Assembly: GCA_963920665.1 (NCBI GenBank)
Contig: OY987271.1
Coordinates: 9,241,350-9,305,349 of the forward strand
Length of the DNA stretch: 64,000 bases
DNA from: Straminergon stramineum
Taxonomy: Eukaryota > Streptophyta > Bryopsida > Hypnales > Calliergonaceae
Direction: 5' to 3'
A program made the position numbers and the translations under genes. Shown one piece after another: positions 11,335 through 24,732 of this stretch. The notes beneath the pieces are model-generated. The model was not told the DNA's origin, ran no database searches, and worked only from the letters and a program-made list of their open reading frames with translations. Position 1 is the stretch's first letter; each line of letters opens with the position of its first letter.

Positions 11335-12834
11335 ACTATGACACATGATAGTCTAATACCTTTACCAATGTGATTCAAGGAACCTCTCCAATATTGGCAA
11401 GGACTAGAATTGACTTTCATGCAAAAGAATGAGAAAATCTAGATCTAGTTTGAATTTGTTGTTGCAAAAAAGTCATCTTATCTAAATGATGTGAATTGCC
11501 ATTCAAGCTGATGGGAAAATCCAACTTTCTCTTCTAACTTTTAAACACCTCCTCCCCCTCTAGATATAGGATATGAGTGACCATTTCATGAGCTCCATCT
11601 GGGGTCGTTGCAAGAAACACTTGCCGTTTTTGGCTCAAAACAACCTACTACTATAAGTATTTTGATTTTTGGAATAATTTTTTTAAATAAAATAAAATAT
11701 AGATAATTTGTAAATCATTCAAAATAATGTGTGAAAATTCAGGGCTAGAAAATTTTATCTCTCAAATTTAAGCAACAAAAAAAAGGATGAAAAATGCAAA
11801 AAAATTGATACTTTGGAATTTGATTTTTAGAAAATGTTTAAAAAAATTCAAAAAATCAAACTAAAAAAATCACTTTTCTTAACTTGAAGATGTTTCTTCC
11901 TTACCATTTTCATCTTTGCAGAAAAAAATCGTGGTCTCTACATGTGCACAAAGGTAGTGCATTTTGATCACATCTAGGTGGACACTTTACTATTTAAAAA
12001 CAATCTCTTTGTAGTCTTGTGTAACTTTAGTAGAAGTCCTATCCCAATTGCCTATTGATGTCAATTCTAGAAGTGAGATTGTGCATAATCCACATTATAG
12101 AACTTAGATATTAGAGCAAACATGATTTAGAGAAAAAAAAGACCTACCATTTGCTAAAAAATACTCAATTATAGAAAATTTTGGAACTCTAGAGGGCCGC
12201 CAAAACGAGCTTGAAGGGGACTCAATTCATCGATTTAAATTTTCCTACACAATTCATTATTCCCCTATCTTCGCTAAACATGTTGATAAAATCCATGTGA
12301 GAACAAAGTCTCATTGGCTTCCTTAGAATCAATTATGAAAGTGAGATGATGTTGTTGCCATAGACATGTCATTGTTTCCAACAACAATGCCATGGAAAAT
12401 AGCCTATCATGTCACTATGAAGCAGCCCTCAAGAGGCCCGAATTTTTTTGTAGTGCATAGTTGATATAATGGATATCTAAAGTGTCAAAAAGTCAATCAA
12501 AGATCCAACTCCCAACTCCCATCTTTTGTGGTTACTCAAGATAATAGACACTAAGCTCAAATCGCAAAGTACTTTGTCTCCACTTCTTCCCATATCTTGG
12601 CATCCTTTACTGCTTGCAAAGCCGATTGTGTTAATGTTGGAAGTCTATCTTTATGAGTTTCTGAGTATGCTTGTGGAACAAATTGGTCTAATGTAGTAGA
12701 CATGTGCGGTTGTGATTCTCCATAGGCTTGGGGGGGGCACTTGACCTTAACACAATCCTAAAGGCATTCCAATTTGTCATTGTACAATCTTCCATGAATC
12801 CCTTGAAATTTGGATTCTCCATTCTGTAGAATAC
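11335..12834. other. AT-rich intergenic DNA, no gene seen
   Basis: Apart from the isolated terminus-like sequence near 11602, nothing with coding potential or clear repeat structure was recognised. Confidence 0.5.
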
Positions 12835-13680
12835 CGATTAGTTTTTTTTGTTATAAAATTTTGGGTGTTTTTAATGTGTTTTTTATTGTTTTTGTTTGAT
12901 TGTTTCTGAATTATTTGTCTATTTGGTGTGTTATTGAATGATGGGTGAATGAATTATGGGTGAATGTATGTGCTGATTTGGATGAATGATTTCCTAATTG
13001 GAATAGTCCGGCTGTCCATCCAGTTTCCAAGTTTTAATCTGTAATCCAATTAGGTGATAGTTTAGTCCAAGTCGGATTGTATGCGAATGTCCAGTCAAGT
13101 TGGTTGGTTGTGTTAATTTCCAATTTGGAAATTTGTTTTGTGTTGTTGAGGCAGTTATCTGTGCAGTTCCAACTTGGTGGTTAAATTGGTAGTTGTATGT
13201 CAGTTCCAATTGGGTAACCGCCCGGTTTTGTGAGTCCTATTTGGGTTGTGTTTTTGGTCATTCTTTGGACCGTCTGAGAGAGAGTCCAGCCGCGTCCCAG
13301 CCAGGTTGTGTTGTGTATTTTTGTTTATTTGTGTGTGATTTATCAAGTGGGAAATGCTTGGTGGTTTATGAGTGTGTTCAAGCAGGTGCTTGAGTTTATG
13401 TGTGGATGTGAATCTGTGTGTCTTTGAAGTTTTAATGTGATGGAGAAATGGTGAATGCCTAATGGTGGGATTTTTAGATTCCAAGTGGGTGTGAAGTTAT
13501 GAGAAAAGGAGGACTGGCATAATCTAGTTTATGAACTTAGTCCTAATTGGGAGACAGATGGTGAGATTATAATTGGATGTTGAGATCCAAATTGGAAGTT
13601 GAGTGAATCAGAGTTAGCTAGAAGAAGTAGCTAGCAAGTACTGAAGTAGAAAATGTAAAAAATAAATAAATAAAAATAAA

Positions 13681-13702
13681 TATATATATATATATATATA
13701 TA
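13681..13702. repeat. (TA)n microsatellite
   Basis: A run of TA dinucleotides within repeat family A copy 1, directly after an AAATA-rich stretch. Confidence 0.9.
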
Positions 13703-14153
13703 TCTAAAAAAATATAAAAATAGTTGAGTGAAGAAGTTATGTTTAGTCCAAATGGAGGACTGGAAGGAGAATTAAAGTTGAGAGATTAATGTAATTTGGA
13801 GCCTGTGATTCCATATTAGAGACTGCAGTGAAAAATTGAAGATGTGAAGTTTATTTAGTGATGTTGAGAGTTCTGGTGGAATACTTGAAGAAAAACATTA
13901 AAAGTTGTAAATGGTGATTTATTCACCAATTCAGTATTATGAGAATTTTGTTTAAGCCGAATTGGTTTCTATGTGTATGGTCTGTCTGTATGTTTGAATA
14001 TAAATTCCAATTTGGTAATCAGGTCTGAGTTGTGATGTGATCCAATTTGGAAGGTGTAACTGTTTGGAAGTTGTGATAAATTATTCCAAGTCGGAAGCTG
14101 TTTGTGTTTGACTGGGAGTTTTAAAGTCCAAATTGGTAATCGTGAATGCTTAA

Positions 14154-14527
14154 CCCATAAACGCCGATGCGGACGATTTTCGTCCGATGAGGAACAAGAA
14201 GTTAATCTGTGGGATGCAGGAATGCATTTTTTCATCCGTTTTTTTTTTTAACACAATCGTGGAGATGTGCTGCATCATGGAGGGCCAAAAATTGTGTAAT
14301 TTGGATGCATTCTTATTTTTAAGGAGCATGGAAATTGAGAACAAAGCACGGAAATACCCGTGCACGGTGTTAGGTCGTAGGCTGCCCTCCCACAATTTTC
14401 ATGAGGGCAACGAGAGTTCCCCTTTCTTTGGTACTGTTCATGAACGTGTTTCTCTCCCACGGTCAGTGCACTATGAACAGTGTTCAGCCCGCCTCTTCCC
14501 TGCGGGGACCAGTCCGTCGTTTAGGGG
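14154..14527. mobile_element. piggyBac-type MITE (374 bp) flanked by TTAA
   Basis: The left end is TTAA|CCCATAAACGCCG and the right end CGTCGTTTAGGGG|TTAA (TTAA at 14150-14153 and 14528-14531). Ends match the terminus of the piggyBac element at 4144. The interior is more GC-rich than its surroundings and has no transposase, so this copy would have to be moved by a transposase encoded elsewhere. It sits inside repeat family A copy 1, so it inserted later than that repeat. Confidence 0.85.
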
Positions 14528-15250
14528 TTAATAGCTTGTATGAGATTTATTGGGAATTATTTTTATTGGAGTTATTTGATGTTTGGAAAATGATCCAAGT
14601 CGGGAGGTACTGTCATAATTGGTTATATTAATTGAGTCCGAATTGGAAGTGTGCTTGCTGTGTGTGTTTATTTCCAATTAGGTGTTGGTTTTTGAGAGTT
14701 ATTATTTTCCAAGTAGGAAGTATAATCTGAGGAGTGGAAAAAGGTTGAGTAGAATATTTTGCTAGTTGTATGCATTAAGTATTTTTATCCTAATTGGTAT
14801 GAGTATGAGTGATCCAGTTAATTAAAATCAATTTGGAAAGTCCAGTGAGTAGAGTGCGGAGTGAAATTAATTCCAATTAGGATCTGCAAGGAGTGGTACA
14901 GTGTTATAAATTATCAATTTCAAGTTGGTGGAAAAAGATTCTCTGGTGGTTGAGAAGATCAACAAGACCCATTTGGTACCTGGAAGCTGAAAAGGCCAAT
15001 TTGGAAGGCAAGGCTTTGGCAGAGCTGTGATGTTGGCATGTCCAATTTGGGAAAAGACTTAAAGATTCAAGACTAAAGATGCAAAGATAATTGGGAATTA
15101 ATTCTTAACCCTTGTGGCCATTAAGAGTGGAGTGGAAAGAATTTAGTAATTAGATTGTAATGGTGAGGTTAAAAATTATTCCTAGTTGGAAGTTTTCTTC
15201 TTCTTTTGTGGTTGTGATTTGACTATTGGCTATGGATTTTCAAGTTAGGA

Positions 15251-17269
15251 ACATTCCTATTTAAAAATTGTCTCCCTAGGAACGAACTATACTATTAGCT
15301 TATTAATTTCCGAATAGGATAAAAGCTTATCTACACATTCATATTTTTTATAAGAGTAATCAAGCATCTTTACATGATGCATTGCACCTCCATGTCTTTC
15401 AATTGCATGTTACACACAACAATGGTTTGAACCTTTGAATATCTTAGATCATAGATGTGGTAGGCCAATGTCAAAATCACCACTCAACTATATCCAAAGG
15501 ACCATATCTACTCTATTCTTAGGTTCCATTGAGAGCATCTTGAAAAGATAAACCTTCTACTTTCTTTATAGTGACATAAGGTTTCTTATAGTGACATCAC
15601 TCTTGGCCCTTATCCTTTGTGAATTAAATAACTCTCCAAGAACTCCTTGTTAGCTACTATAGCAATTGTTGAATTTGTTATTGTTGGAGTTTTAGAGACC
15701 TCCTCCTTGATAAGTGTCGATGTAATACTAAGTGATAAGTGACAAAAGCAACAAGGTGATAATGAGTCCCTATGAGTATATATCCTCAAGTTGTTCCTTC
15801 CTTACTCATAGCTTAGTAGATTTTGGCATGGTAGATGTTTACATACATAGGAAGACTCTTGTATATTCTATAGATGATTATACTTCCTATAGGAGAATCA
15901 CTACCTACTTTGAAAGACTCCTCAAAACACCCTCTCCACCCCATTTCATTCTTTGAAGATGATCTAGTGAGGAAGTTCTAGACTCATACTATAGGTTCAT
16001 GTAGATGAATTGTCCAACATAGTGTGACTTCCTAAAGGTCAATTTTTTAACATTATGAATGTTTGTATTGAGAATGTCCAATACCAAATGTTCCCATTGT
16101 AACATTTGTCTACATTGTCAAGCATAGTTCCTGATGCATTGTAAGAGGGCAATAGACACAACACTAGATAGAAAGGAATATTGTCAAAGTTAATTAGAGC
16201 AAGTCCATTCCTAAACCTAGTTTTGATATAGATAGCACCAAGTATCACCCAAATATCACATGTGTATTGAAGAAAAAGCTAGCTATTTCTAAGAGATAAT
16301 AAAGAAATACCAAAAATCATTGAAACTAACAACTAATGCAGTTTAGAGTATGAATGAAGACCTAATGTTGTTTAAATCAAGAATTGACATCCAATGTGAT
16401 TTAGATTAAGAATTAACACATCAACGCACACCCCAAATCTAGAATTTCAACACTTCCAAATACCTTGAGATGCCATAAACAAAAATTAAACCTCCAACAT
16501 ACTTTCATTACATCCATAAAAATCCATTTTACAAATTGTAATTTCCTTCAATTTTTGCATTTCTTTTGGAGATCCTTGTAAAAGGATTCATTAGAGCTTT
16601 CCCTATGTTGCAATCGTGGCACAATATTTTGTTAGCTCCATCTTAGAGTCTCCAATGTAATTGTAGCACATGACTAGAATGACCCCCAATGCTCATTTTA
16701 TGGATATGAAACTTTGGGTTATGTTGATACATTGGTAGCATGTTCAAGGCCCAATTTTTAGTTGTTGTACAAAAGGAAATTAGGCCATTAGCACTAAAAA
16801 ACATTTAAGGAAAAATTATTATGATGATGATGATGATTTCATTTTTGTATGCTAGAGGCCTAATTTCACATTGTGGTATCACAAGGACATTAGGCTTCCA
16901 TAGCTAAACATGAAATTGGGGGGGGGGATAAGGGACCCAATTTCCTCTTGTAGTATCATAAGCAATGTCACATTGCAAATTTTTATATTACATAAAAAAA
17001 ATATATTTAGATGTTCTCTCAATGGTTTTCATTTGTTATCATACAAAGAGAAAGATGACATCACTAGAAGTGACTTCAAGATGATGCCTTTTCAGTGGTG
17101 TATACGTGCCAACTATGAAGCGATAAAATCCACCTAAGAGCCTCATAATTTGAAGTAATCTTCATAAGTTATAAAATATCATTGTTCTTGGTTTAATTCC
17201 CATCTTCACTTTCTTGAATTTTAATAAGTTGAATTAGAAGATTTTTTGGAATCTCAAAATGCAAAACCT
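15251..17269. other. AT-rich DNA with two CACTA-like right termini, no gene
   Basis: TTTCTTTATAGTG (about 15560) and GGTTTCTTATAGTG (about 15583) lie some 24 bp apart and match the right ends of CACTA-type elements in this window, but no partner left end was found upstream. The rest, including a G run near 16919-16927 and a TGATGATGATGATGAT stretch near 16820, shows no coding potential. Confidence 0.4.
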
Positions 17270-18370
17270 CAACCAAAGCTTAAGTTTGAATTTTTTTGGT
17301 CACAATTATTGGATTGACCTCTTCTATCAATGGACCTTGCATCACCAAAAGAGCATTCACAAGAAGTTGAACCTTTTCAATCACCGAAACAACCTCAAGT
17401 AGAACAAGGATGATATGAATACATTCAACATAATGCTTAAGCTTTGGTAATTTTGTTGCAAGTTGCATGTCTCGAACCCAACAACCAAGAAGTGACATTT
17501 GAAAGGTGTTTTGAGGGTCTTAATAATTATCAATATTATTGATTATATAGATTTATGGTTAAACCTATTAAAAAAATCGTGGACACCAATGTTGGTTTAA
17601 AATGTCAACCAATTCTTTGACTAAGGTTGAACATACATAATATATTGCACTTATTGTTAAATGCATCCTCAAGTTCTTGCAAAAAGAGTAACACTTGTCT
17701 TTGAATTTTGTTTTTTTATGTCTATTAGACAACTACTAGATTCTAGTTTTTTATTTCTATACTTGGAGATATTTTCAAATCTTTTTTATATGTGTGAAGT
17801 TGTAGAAAAGAAAGATGAAGATAATTTATCTTTGAGTTGAACTTTGGAATGATAAGTCTTCAAATTATGGATAAGAAGTTAATTTTAGGATCAGAAATAG
17901 TAGCCAATAAGTATTAGGCTAGCTATATGGTTAAAGTATGGGCTGAGGTCCACTTGATTGGGTAGTTAAGTTAGATGATAAAGTGGAGGATAAAGAGAGG
18001 AGTTTTCTTCTTCCTTCTCATAGTTCGTTTTGGTTTTGTTGTGTGTTTAGAGAGCCATAGCATTCTGTGTATTGTGAAATTTGATATGAAAATTTGAGAG
18101 ATTATTCTTTCTTTTCTTGTGATTCCAAAATATTATAAGTTGTTATATTTGGAGTTTGTATGTGAAAATTCTGCTTGATAGAATGATAAAGTGTTAGCTA
18201 TCAATTAGATTTAATGGCAGTAACTTTGAGGGCTTGTAGAAGTTTTACAAAAATGTTTTCGTTTTAAGATTTGAGTGAGTTGCATAGAATTTTTTAAACT
18301 TTCTATGAAGTTATAGAACTCTTATTTTGGAGCTAAGATAAGAAAAGTTATGGGTTTGGAAGTAAGAGGG
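17270..18370. repeat. Dispersed repeat family B, copy 1
   Basis: This segment is homologous to 45700-46790. The similarity includes a minus-strand frame at 17280-17498 that starts MSLLGC and ends NPIIVTKKIQT, matching a frame at 45710-45913 (MSLLGC..NPVVVTKKTQI), and non-coding sequence such as GGCTTGTAGAAGTTT (18232 / 46615). It is probably a piece of a decayed retrotransposon; no domain is recognised. Confidence 0.6.
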
Positions 18371-20126
18371 TGTAGAATTGCCACCAAATTTAGAATTTTA
18401 TGCTTCTTTTATCTCAAAGGTAGAGATAAAAGGCTTACATATAGGTGTGACTATTTACATTCATCATTATTGCATACATATTTGTTTCCATAATAATGTC
18501 CTACACAAACTGGAAATGCCAAAAAAATTGAATAGATTTGTGAAAGAAAGGAATTGGTGCCAAGGAGTATTTGAACTAGAGATCCCAATAAATTCTCTAG
18601 GCCTTGGTTCATAAGCACTGAAATTATGGTTTCAAGTGCAATCTCAATATAAATATTTGATGTTGGATGTATCTTCAATGTTATCTTCATCATCACCATC
18701 CTCTTTATCATTTGAACCCAATGTCTTGTAATCCAAGTTATAATCACTTCCAAAATCATATTGTAGAGTAAAAGGTTGAAATACATCATATCTCCTTTGC
18801 ATTAAAATGGGGTGACCATCATTTCTATTTTTATTACAAAAAATTCTTTCACTTGAATAGTTGTCAACCACATTCACTCTAACTTCCTCTTTAAGATTTT
18901 TTGAGTGTATATCATAATTCTCATATCTACCAACTCATTTCTATCGTCTCTCTAGTCCACATCACCTCCATATAGATTGAACTCACCTTGAGCCCCATGA
19001 GTTGGAAAAAAGAACCTGAGGCTTGCCATTGCCATGAACTATTTTCCCCTAGCTACACCTCCTTGCACATCAGCAAGTCTTTTGTTGCTCCTTGCTCTCC
19101 TTTGTGCCAACTTCAAGAAGCTCCTTTTGGTAGCCATGGTTGGAAAATCTTATAGATTGTATAGAAATGGTAAATTTAATTAAAATGGTGGTATTATTCT
19201 GCCATTTCTGACATATTCCATGCCATTTTAATGGAATGTTGTGCAATTTCTAACATATTCTGAGCCATTTTACTGTAATACTTCCATTTTAATGAAATTC
19301 ACTATAGAACCTCTAATGGCTACTAGAACTCTTCAAGAGTTTTGGTTTCATCAACAACACGATATCATCAAATTCTTCATCTTCTCATTCTTTGTGGCTG
19401 GATTCTCTAGCATGAATGTTTGTGGTCTTCGTTGTCATAGTATTGCTTGTCAAAGCCACCAATACCTTTCTTTTCAAACTTTTGAAAATCCTCATTAATA
19501 CATGTGCATGGAATAGAGGCACTGGAAGCAATAGGGAGTAGGATTTTAGAATAGTGAGTGCATTATTGGATGTTGATGAAGAGAATGCAAGCAATCAACA
19601 ACTACATCGTAGTAGTAATCTATTCTAAGCAATCTATAGAAGAGAAATGCAAACCTACATTAGAGATTAGAAGAACATTTATGAAATCAAAGGATGTTGA
19701 AGAGATAGATAAGAGTTTATTTCCATTACTAGGAAAGTTGTGACCAAATCAAGAGAAAATCAACAATTTTCTGTTGTTCTAAGCATTGGCAATTAGTTAT
19801 GACTTGAGCAATTTAATAGAATTCTATGAAGACACCAACAAATTTTTGTTGTTCAAGGCACTTCAAATTTTTTTTAACCAAATTAATAAAGATTCAAAAG
19901 GCTTTATAAGGAAAAATTTGTTATTTGTATGTACACATGTGAATTCAACTATAATATGTTGGATGAGTAATGTAGTTTGGAAGAGCAAAGGTCCCATGAT
20001 CAAACCTTGGTGCTAATACATATGTTGACGTGGCAATTGCCTTAGCTGACATGGGTGTTTTCATATTATTGATCATGTGGCACTTCAAACATTTTGATGT
20101 GGTGCTTTGTCCATATTAACGAGGTG

Positions 20127-20129
<3 letters not shown>
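18371..20129. other. AT-rich intergenic DNA, no gene seen
   Basis: Only short frames interrupted by stops on all strands. No repeat boundaries or motifs were recognised. Confidence 0.45.

Positions 20130-20188
<59 letters not shown>
20130..20188. repeat. (TA)n microsatellite, about 28 units
   Basis: An uninterrupted TA run. Open frames across it that read as repeated Tyr-Ile are artefacts of the repeat. Confidence 0.95.
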
Positions 20189-20189
<1 letters not shown>

Positions 20190-21089
20190 CAAATCAACAA
20201 ATCCAAAACAATAGATTTTACTATAATTTTGACCAAAAAAAATACAAAAACAAAAAACAAAAAACAAAAAAACAATTATTGGTTGTTTTTGTCACAAATT
20301 TTTGTAGTAGTGCTTTTTTCCCTTCATTATGGACTTCTTCATTGGCAATTCTCCTCTACTTGATGAAGAAGACCACTCAATGCTTCGCAATCTCTTATTG
20401 AGTCATTAGTACATTATTGCATGATACACTAAACAAGGGATTGACAAGTTTAGAATATGGATGGTCCATAACTCCATATTCTCGCATAATGGAGGGAGGT
20501 TTGATTGAATAGAGAGTAGAGGCAATATTTAGGTGAAATTGAAGATATTTGCGAGGTAGGTGACATTGTTGAGATGATTTATATGTGCACATGGAGTATG
20601 TTTATTTAGCAAGAAGAGGTTGATTTTGATATCTATACTTGAATTAGGTGTTCCAAAATGGAAGAGTGGCTTGAAGTGGCTCAAAATTTTTCCTTTTTAT
20701 AGAAATTTTGGGCTAAATTTCAACAAACTGATTTCAAAAGCAAATGAAAAAAACTTTAATATAATCAATAAAGTCACTTGCTCTTGGACAAATGGAAGTG
20801 TTATGGGTCTCTACTACAAATTTGTCAATGAAATATCATGCCTCCAAGTTTTTGCACTTACATTTAACCTTAGAATTTCACAAATTTGGCACTAGATCAA
20901 GCACCTTCAACTACCTTGAGGTGTTGTAGAAAGCATTGGCTCCCCTATAGGTCATTCCACCCTTGCCAATGATTGGAAGTCATTGATTCTTTATTCCCCG
21001 GCAATCTTGCAATAACCAAAGGTCGGCCTAGGACCCAAGATTGCATGTTCTCACCCTCTACCCTATTTGAAAAGCACCACCTTGCCTAA
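20189..21089. other. AT-rich intergenic DNA, no gene seen
   Basis: The stretch opens with CAAAAAACAAAAAA-type simple sequence. The frames present lack recognisable domains. Confidence 0.4.
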
Positions 21090-22440
21090 CCACTTGCCCC
21101 CTCTAAAAGTCAATGGAAGATGGTTTGCCTAACTTGTCCCTCAAAATATGATTCATGAATAAAAGTTACTACCCTTTGAATTGAACAACCAATCATTGCG
21201 AAAATTATATTTTCTTGGAGCTTAAAGAAAATATACCTCTAAAAAAAGTTTTAAGAAATCATGCAAAGAATTGAATACATAGTATCCTATCCAAATTCAC
21301 TTGAATTCCATGAGCTGATACTCGGTCTTTTAAGGGTTACAGTTTCATACATAAATGATTATTTTTCTATTAGTCCTTCGTACTAAATTTGTTGAAAGTC
21401 AACTTGTTTAGTTCCTAATTTTAAAATTTTGAATTCCTAGATTGTCTTAATTAGGTTCCACACTCCCAAATCAAACATTCCTAGCATGATTTTGAAGAGT
21501 TCAAAGTTTCAATTGACTTTTGATCACTACAACTTCATTTAAGGGTTTTCTTCTAGTTTTTTTTAATATTTTTTAATATTTCTATGTGAAATTATACTTC
21601 TTGTACTTATTCCTTTTTTCGATTTGAATTCTTCTTTAGTTTCAATCTAAGTTATGTTTTTTCATCCAAACTTAGCTTAATAAGTGCCCAAACCTCATCC
21701 TATCTTAACTTCTTCAATTCCTTCTTGTTTTTTAAGTGCTATCTAATTTTGGAATTTTTTTAGCTATAGTACTTTCAATCTATATCTACATTATGTTTGA
21801 AAATTCTTAAGTCTTTTATAGACTAAATTGTATAAACTATCCATAGTATGGTCCTAAGTTAAAGGATTTTGTTCTAGGATTTAGAAATTCAAACACTTAG
21901 AACTATTTATGTCAATTCCAAATGGTACAACATGTGCTAATTGGAAATTCCTACCATTAAATAGAGACTCCTAAAATTTTGAATGAATTTCAACTATTGA
22001 AACTTTATCCAACGATTTCTTTTAGTTCTTTTAGTATTTTAATTGTTCTTATTGGATTTTAGTGTTTGAAAGTTTCTATCCTATTTGAAGGATGAAGTTC
22101 CTCCTAATTTCATTCCAAGTTGTACTTATTCATCCCAAACATGCTTGATTAATGTTCAAACTTCATCCTATTTTATCTTCTTTAAATTTAGATTGTTTTT
22201 TCAAGTATTATATGTTTCTAGAACCCTATCCAAAATCTCTATGTGAATGTTTGTTTGAAATTTGAACTTGACTTCACTCTAGAGTGTAGAATCCATGCCT
22301 AAAACTCTAAGTTACTACTTGTTTGTTTTTCAAATATAAATTGTCTAAGTTTTGAGATTCTGAACCTACTAATTTGACTTTTTGATTCCATTTAGTATGT
22401 TCAAGAAAAATTTCTTGACTATTTTTCCCAAAATTTTTGG
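21090..22440. repeat. Dispersed repeat family C, copy 1, with an internal repeat of about 460 bp
   Basis: The segment resembles 41240-42450 and, more weakly, 36800-37500. It contains repeats of a block reading roughly AAACCTCATCCTAT..TTCTTC..TTTTTTAAGTG (near 21690) and AAACTTCATCCTAT..TTCTTT..TTTTTTCAAGT (near 22160). No coding region is recognised. It is probably non-coding retrotransposon sequence. Confidence 0.5.
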
Positions 22441-24729
22441 GAAAATACTTGTGATGTATTTTTTTTAAATTGAGATTTTTTACATGGGTACCTCATTCCT
22501 GCTAAATATCACTTCCCCAGTTTTTGTCACTTTCGCCATAAGTACTTTGCCTTCTTCAAACTCTAGACTTAGGGTATTGTTTTCCTTTTTTTGGAATACA
22601 ACTTAAGTGGCATTAATGGTTTTCTAGTGAGGATTTTATAAATCCAACTAAGTACTTTCTTCTATTCAATTTTCTTTGAATTATTTTCTACTTCAAAGGT
22701 GAAATAGAAAATAAATTTTGAACTTACAACACTATCAACTAATTAAGAAAGAATAATAACAAATAGAATACTATCAACTGTAACAAGAAAGAAGAGCTTG
22801 CAAAAATTTTAACATCTAATTGACTTTAAGGAACCTAAATGGTGGACTTTGCATCAAGTGAATTTTGGAGAACAATTGTTTCATAGACTTATGAAAGAAC
22901 TCTACATATTCATATGCTACTCCCGTAGAGATATTAATCTCACTCAGACTTTGGGTTCATATTATTCCACACCATTGTTCACAAAATTGATCAAAATTTT
23001 CTCCATTGCTACTAAAAAATTTCAGTACTTAAATGTACATTGGAAAAAATCCTTGAAAAAATTAGATTTCAGCCAAGACTGTAACAACCAATACATTTTG
23101 ATAGTCAATTTGCAACTTTCTCCACAGTGGCATCTTCTTAGGATCTATTTAGTCAGTTTTGTGTTATATTACTCCCAATAATCCTTTACAACTTGCAAAA
23201 TCCTTTCTTTTCTATTTTTTTTAATACTATTTTGTCTCAAGGTAGTCAAAGTTGATGCTGCATGTTTATCTTGAAGATAGCGTGCTGCACTAAATTCCAT
23301 AAACTAGGTAGCATATTGCACTAAAATCCATAAACTAGTTCTGAGATCACTGCTCCACACACACTTGTCTGTGACATCCCTAGAATTTGCAGTTTCAGAA
23401 CCCCGCCAGTTTGCACATGGGCAGGCTTGGGCCTTGCACCGTAGGCTGGGTCTTGCATCACATGGAGCTCTAATCGTGTGTAGCAGTGTTGTTTTTTGGG
23501 TTTTCGGACCAGTGCTTATCAGGGTTTTTTAGGGGGGGCTTTCTGGTGAAAAAAATAATTTTGCTAAAAAGTGGAAATGAATCGTTAAATCTTTTTGCCA
23601 AAAAACTTTGAATTACCAAAAAAATCTTGGATGAAAATGCTAGGTTGTGCATGAAAACAAAATTATGGACATGTGATGTGTGCTAATGTGATATTTTCTA
23701 TCCAATATGTGGATGAATGTTGAAATTTGAAGCATGACTATAGAACATTTTATATCGCCATTTTGGCACTTCATAAAAAATGAAAAAAGAAAACATTGAT
23801 GGTTATGTGGCCTTTCTTTCAAGAAGGTTTTGAGTTCTATGGCTCCTTCATTTTGGGGGTGTCGAATTGAAGGTGGACAATTTTGATTGCACAATTGTGA
23901 GTGTGCAATTTTTGTATGTGTTGGCTCTATACAATGGATGAAACGAAGTTTTGGGAACATTGTCGCAATAGTGTGTAGGGCCATGATTACAGTCTTGCAT
24001 TTTAAAATAGATTACACTACTTTTTCCCATGGGCTTAAATTTGACCACTTTTTAAAAGTTATTTGAACTTAAATTGCCTAAGAAAATCATTTGGGGTGCT
24101 AGTTAGCTAATTAGGGTACAAAAAGACCATGATTGACCTTGATAAAACTGGGAATGGGGTATGAAGGGGATACCACCTTATCGGTTATTGACACTAATTT
24201 AATTTGGTATTTTGATTAATGGGAATATTATTGAAAAATTGGGGTTACATTGGGTCCCAAATTGAACGGGGGTTACTAACTAATCTTTTGAGGATTTGAA
24301 TGGAAATCAGTAGCCATCAAGGTGGTTGAGATGAAACATGGAGCTTTGGACTTGTCTTCCAAAAGGGACACAAAAGAGAGTGCTCGGGGTAAGTTATGGG
24401 ATTTTTACACTAACATTCAAAGCTTTGCTATCCAAGGGGGTCAAAGGTGAAGACTGGGATACACTAAGAGAGAAAGACTTCGAATACACAAAATATTATA
24501 AACTTTGTTGTCATGGGTTTTTTGATGATAAAGACTAAGACAACATATGGGGGGAAACATAAAAATTGTCATGGGTAGTTTTGGATTGTTCAAAACATCA
24601 TTAAATGGAAGGAAAATCCCTGATTGACACCAATTTCACAAAAAAAAACTTGTTAGAAAATTTACAATAGGGTAGCAAGTCACTATATTGGAATTTCATA
24701 CTAAGGGGATTAGAACAAGACTTCTATAC
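22441..24729. other. AT-rich intergenic DNA, no gene seen
   Basis: Several frames of 60-114 codons occur (22849-23181 plus, 23640-23984 minus, 24338-24538 plus), but none has a recognisable domain, typical codon use or a conserved neighbour. Confidence 0.4.
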
Positions 24730-24732
24730 TTA

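Larger units (their letters stand above)
12838..15250. repeat. Dispersed repeat family A, copy 1, rich in YCCAANTTGGNA motifs
   Basis: The segment around 12840-13330 aligns with 59490-60020, and 13905-13970 aligns with 60205-60280, so this is one of two copies of a long repeat. Shared landmarks are CAGTCCGGCT-type sequence (13004 / 59689), GTAACCGCC (13214 / 59908) and GGTGATTTATTCACCAATTC (13913 / about 60220). The copy contains more than 25 imperfect occurrences of a semi-palindrome close to TCCAANTTGGAA, and a piggyBac MITE is inserted at 14154-14527. No coding region was found. It may be a long LTR or a non-coding element; boundaries are approximate. Confidence 0.6.

Noticed and set aside
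15104..15172. Tiny TTAA-CCCTTGTGG...GTGAGG-TTAA foldback as another piggyBac MITE
   Set aside because: Under 70 bp, weak inverted repeat and no match to the CCCNTAAAC ends; chance similarity is likely.
20066..20363. ORFs with long Tyr-Ile repeats on both strands
   Set aside because: They are translations of the (TA)n microsatellite at 20130-20188.
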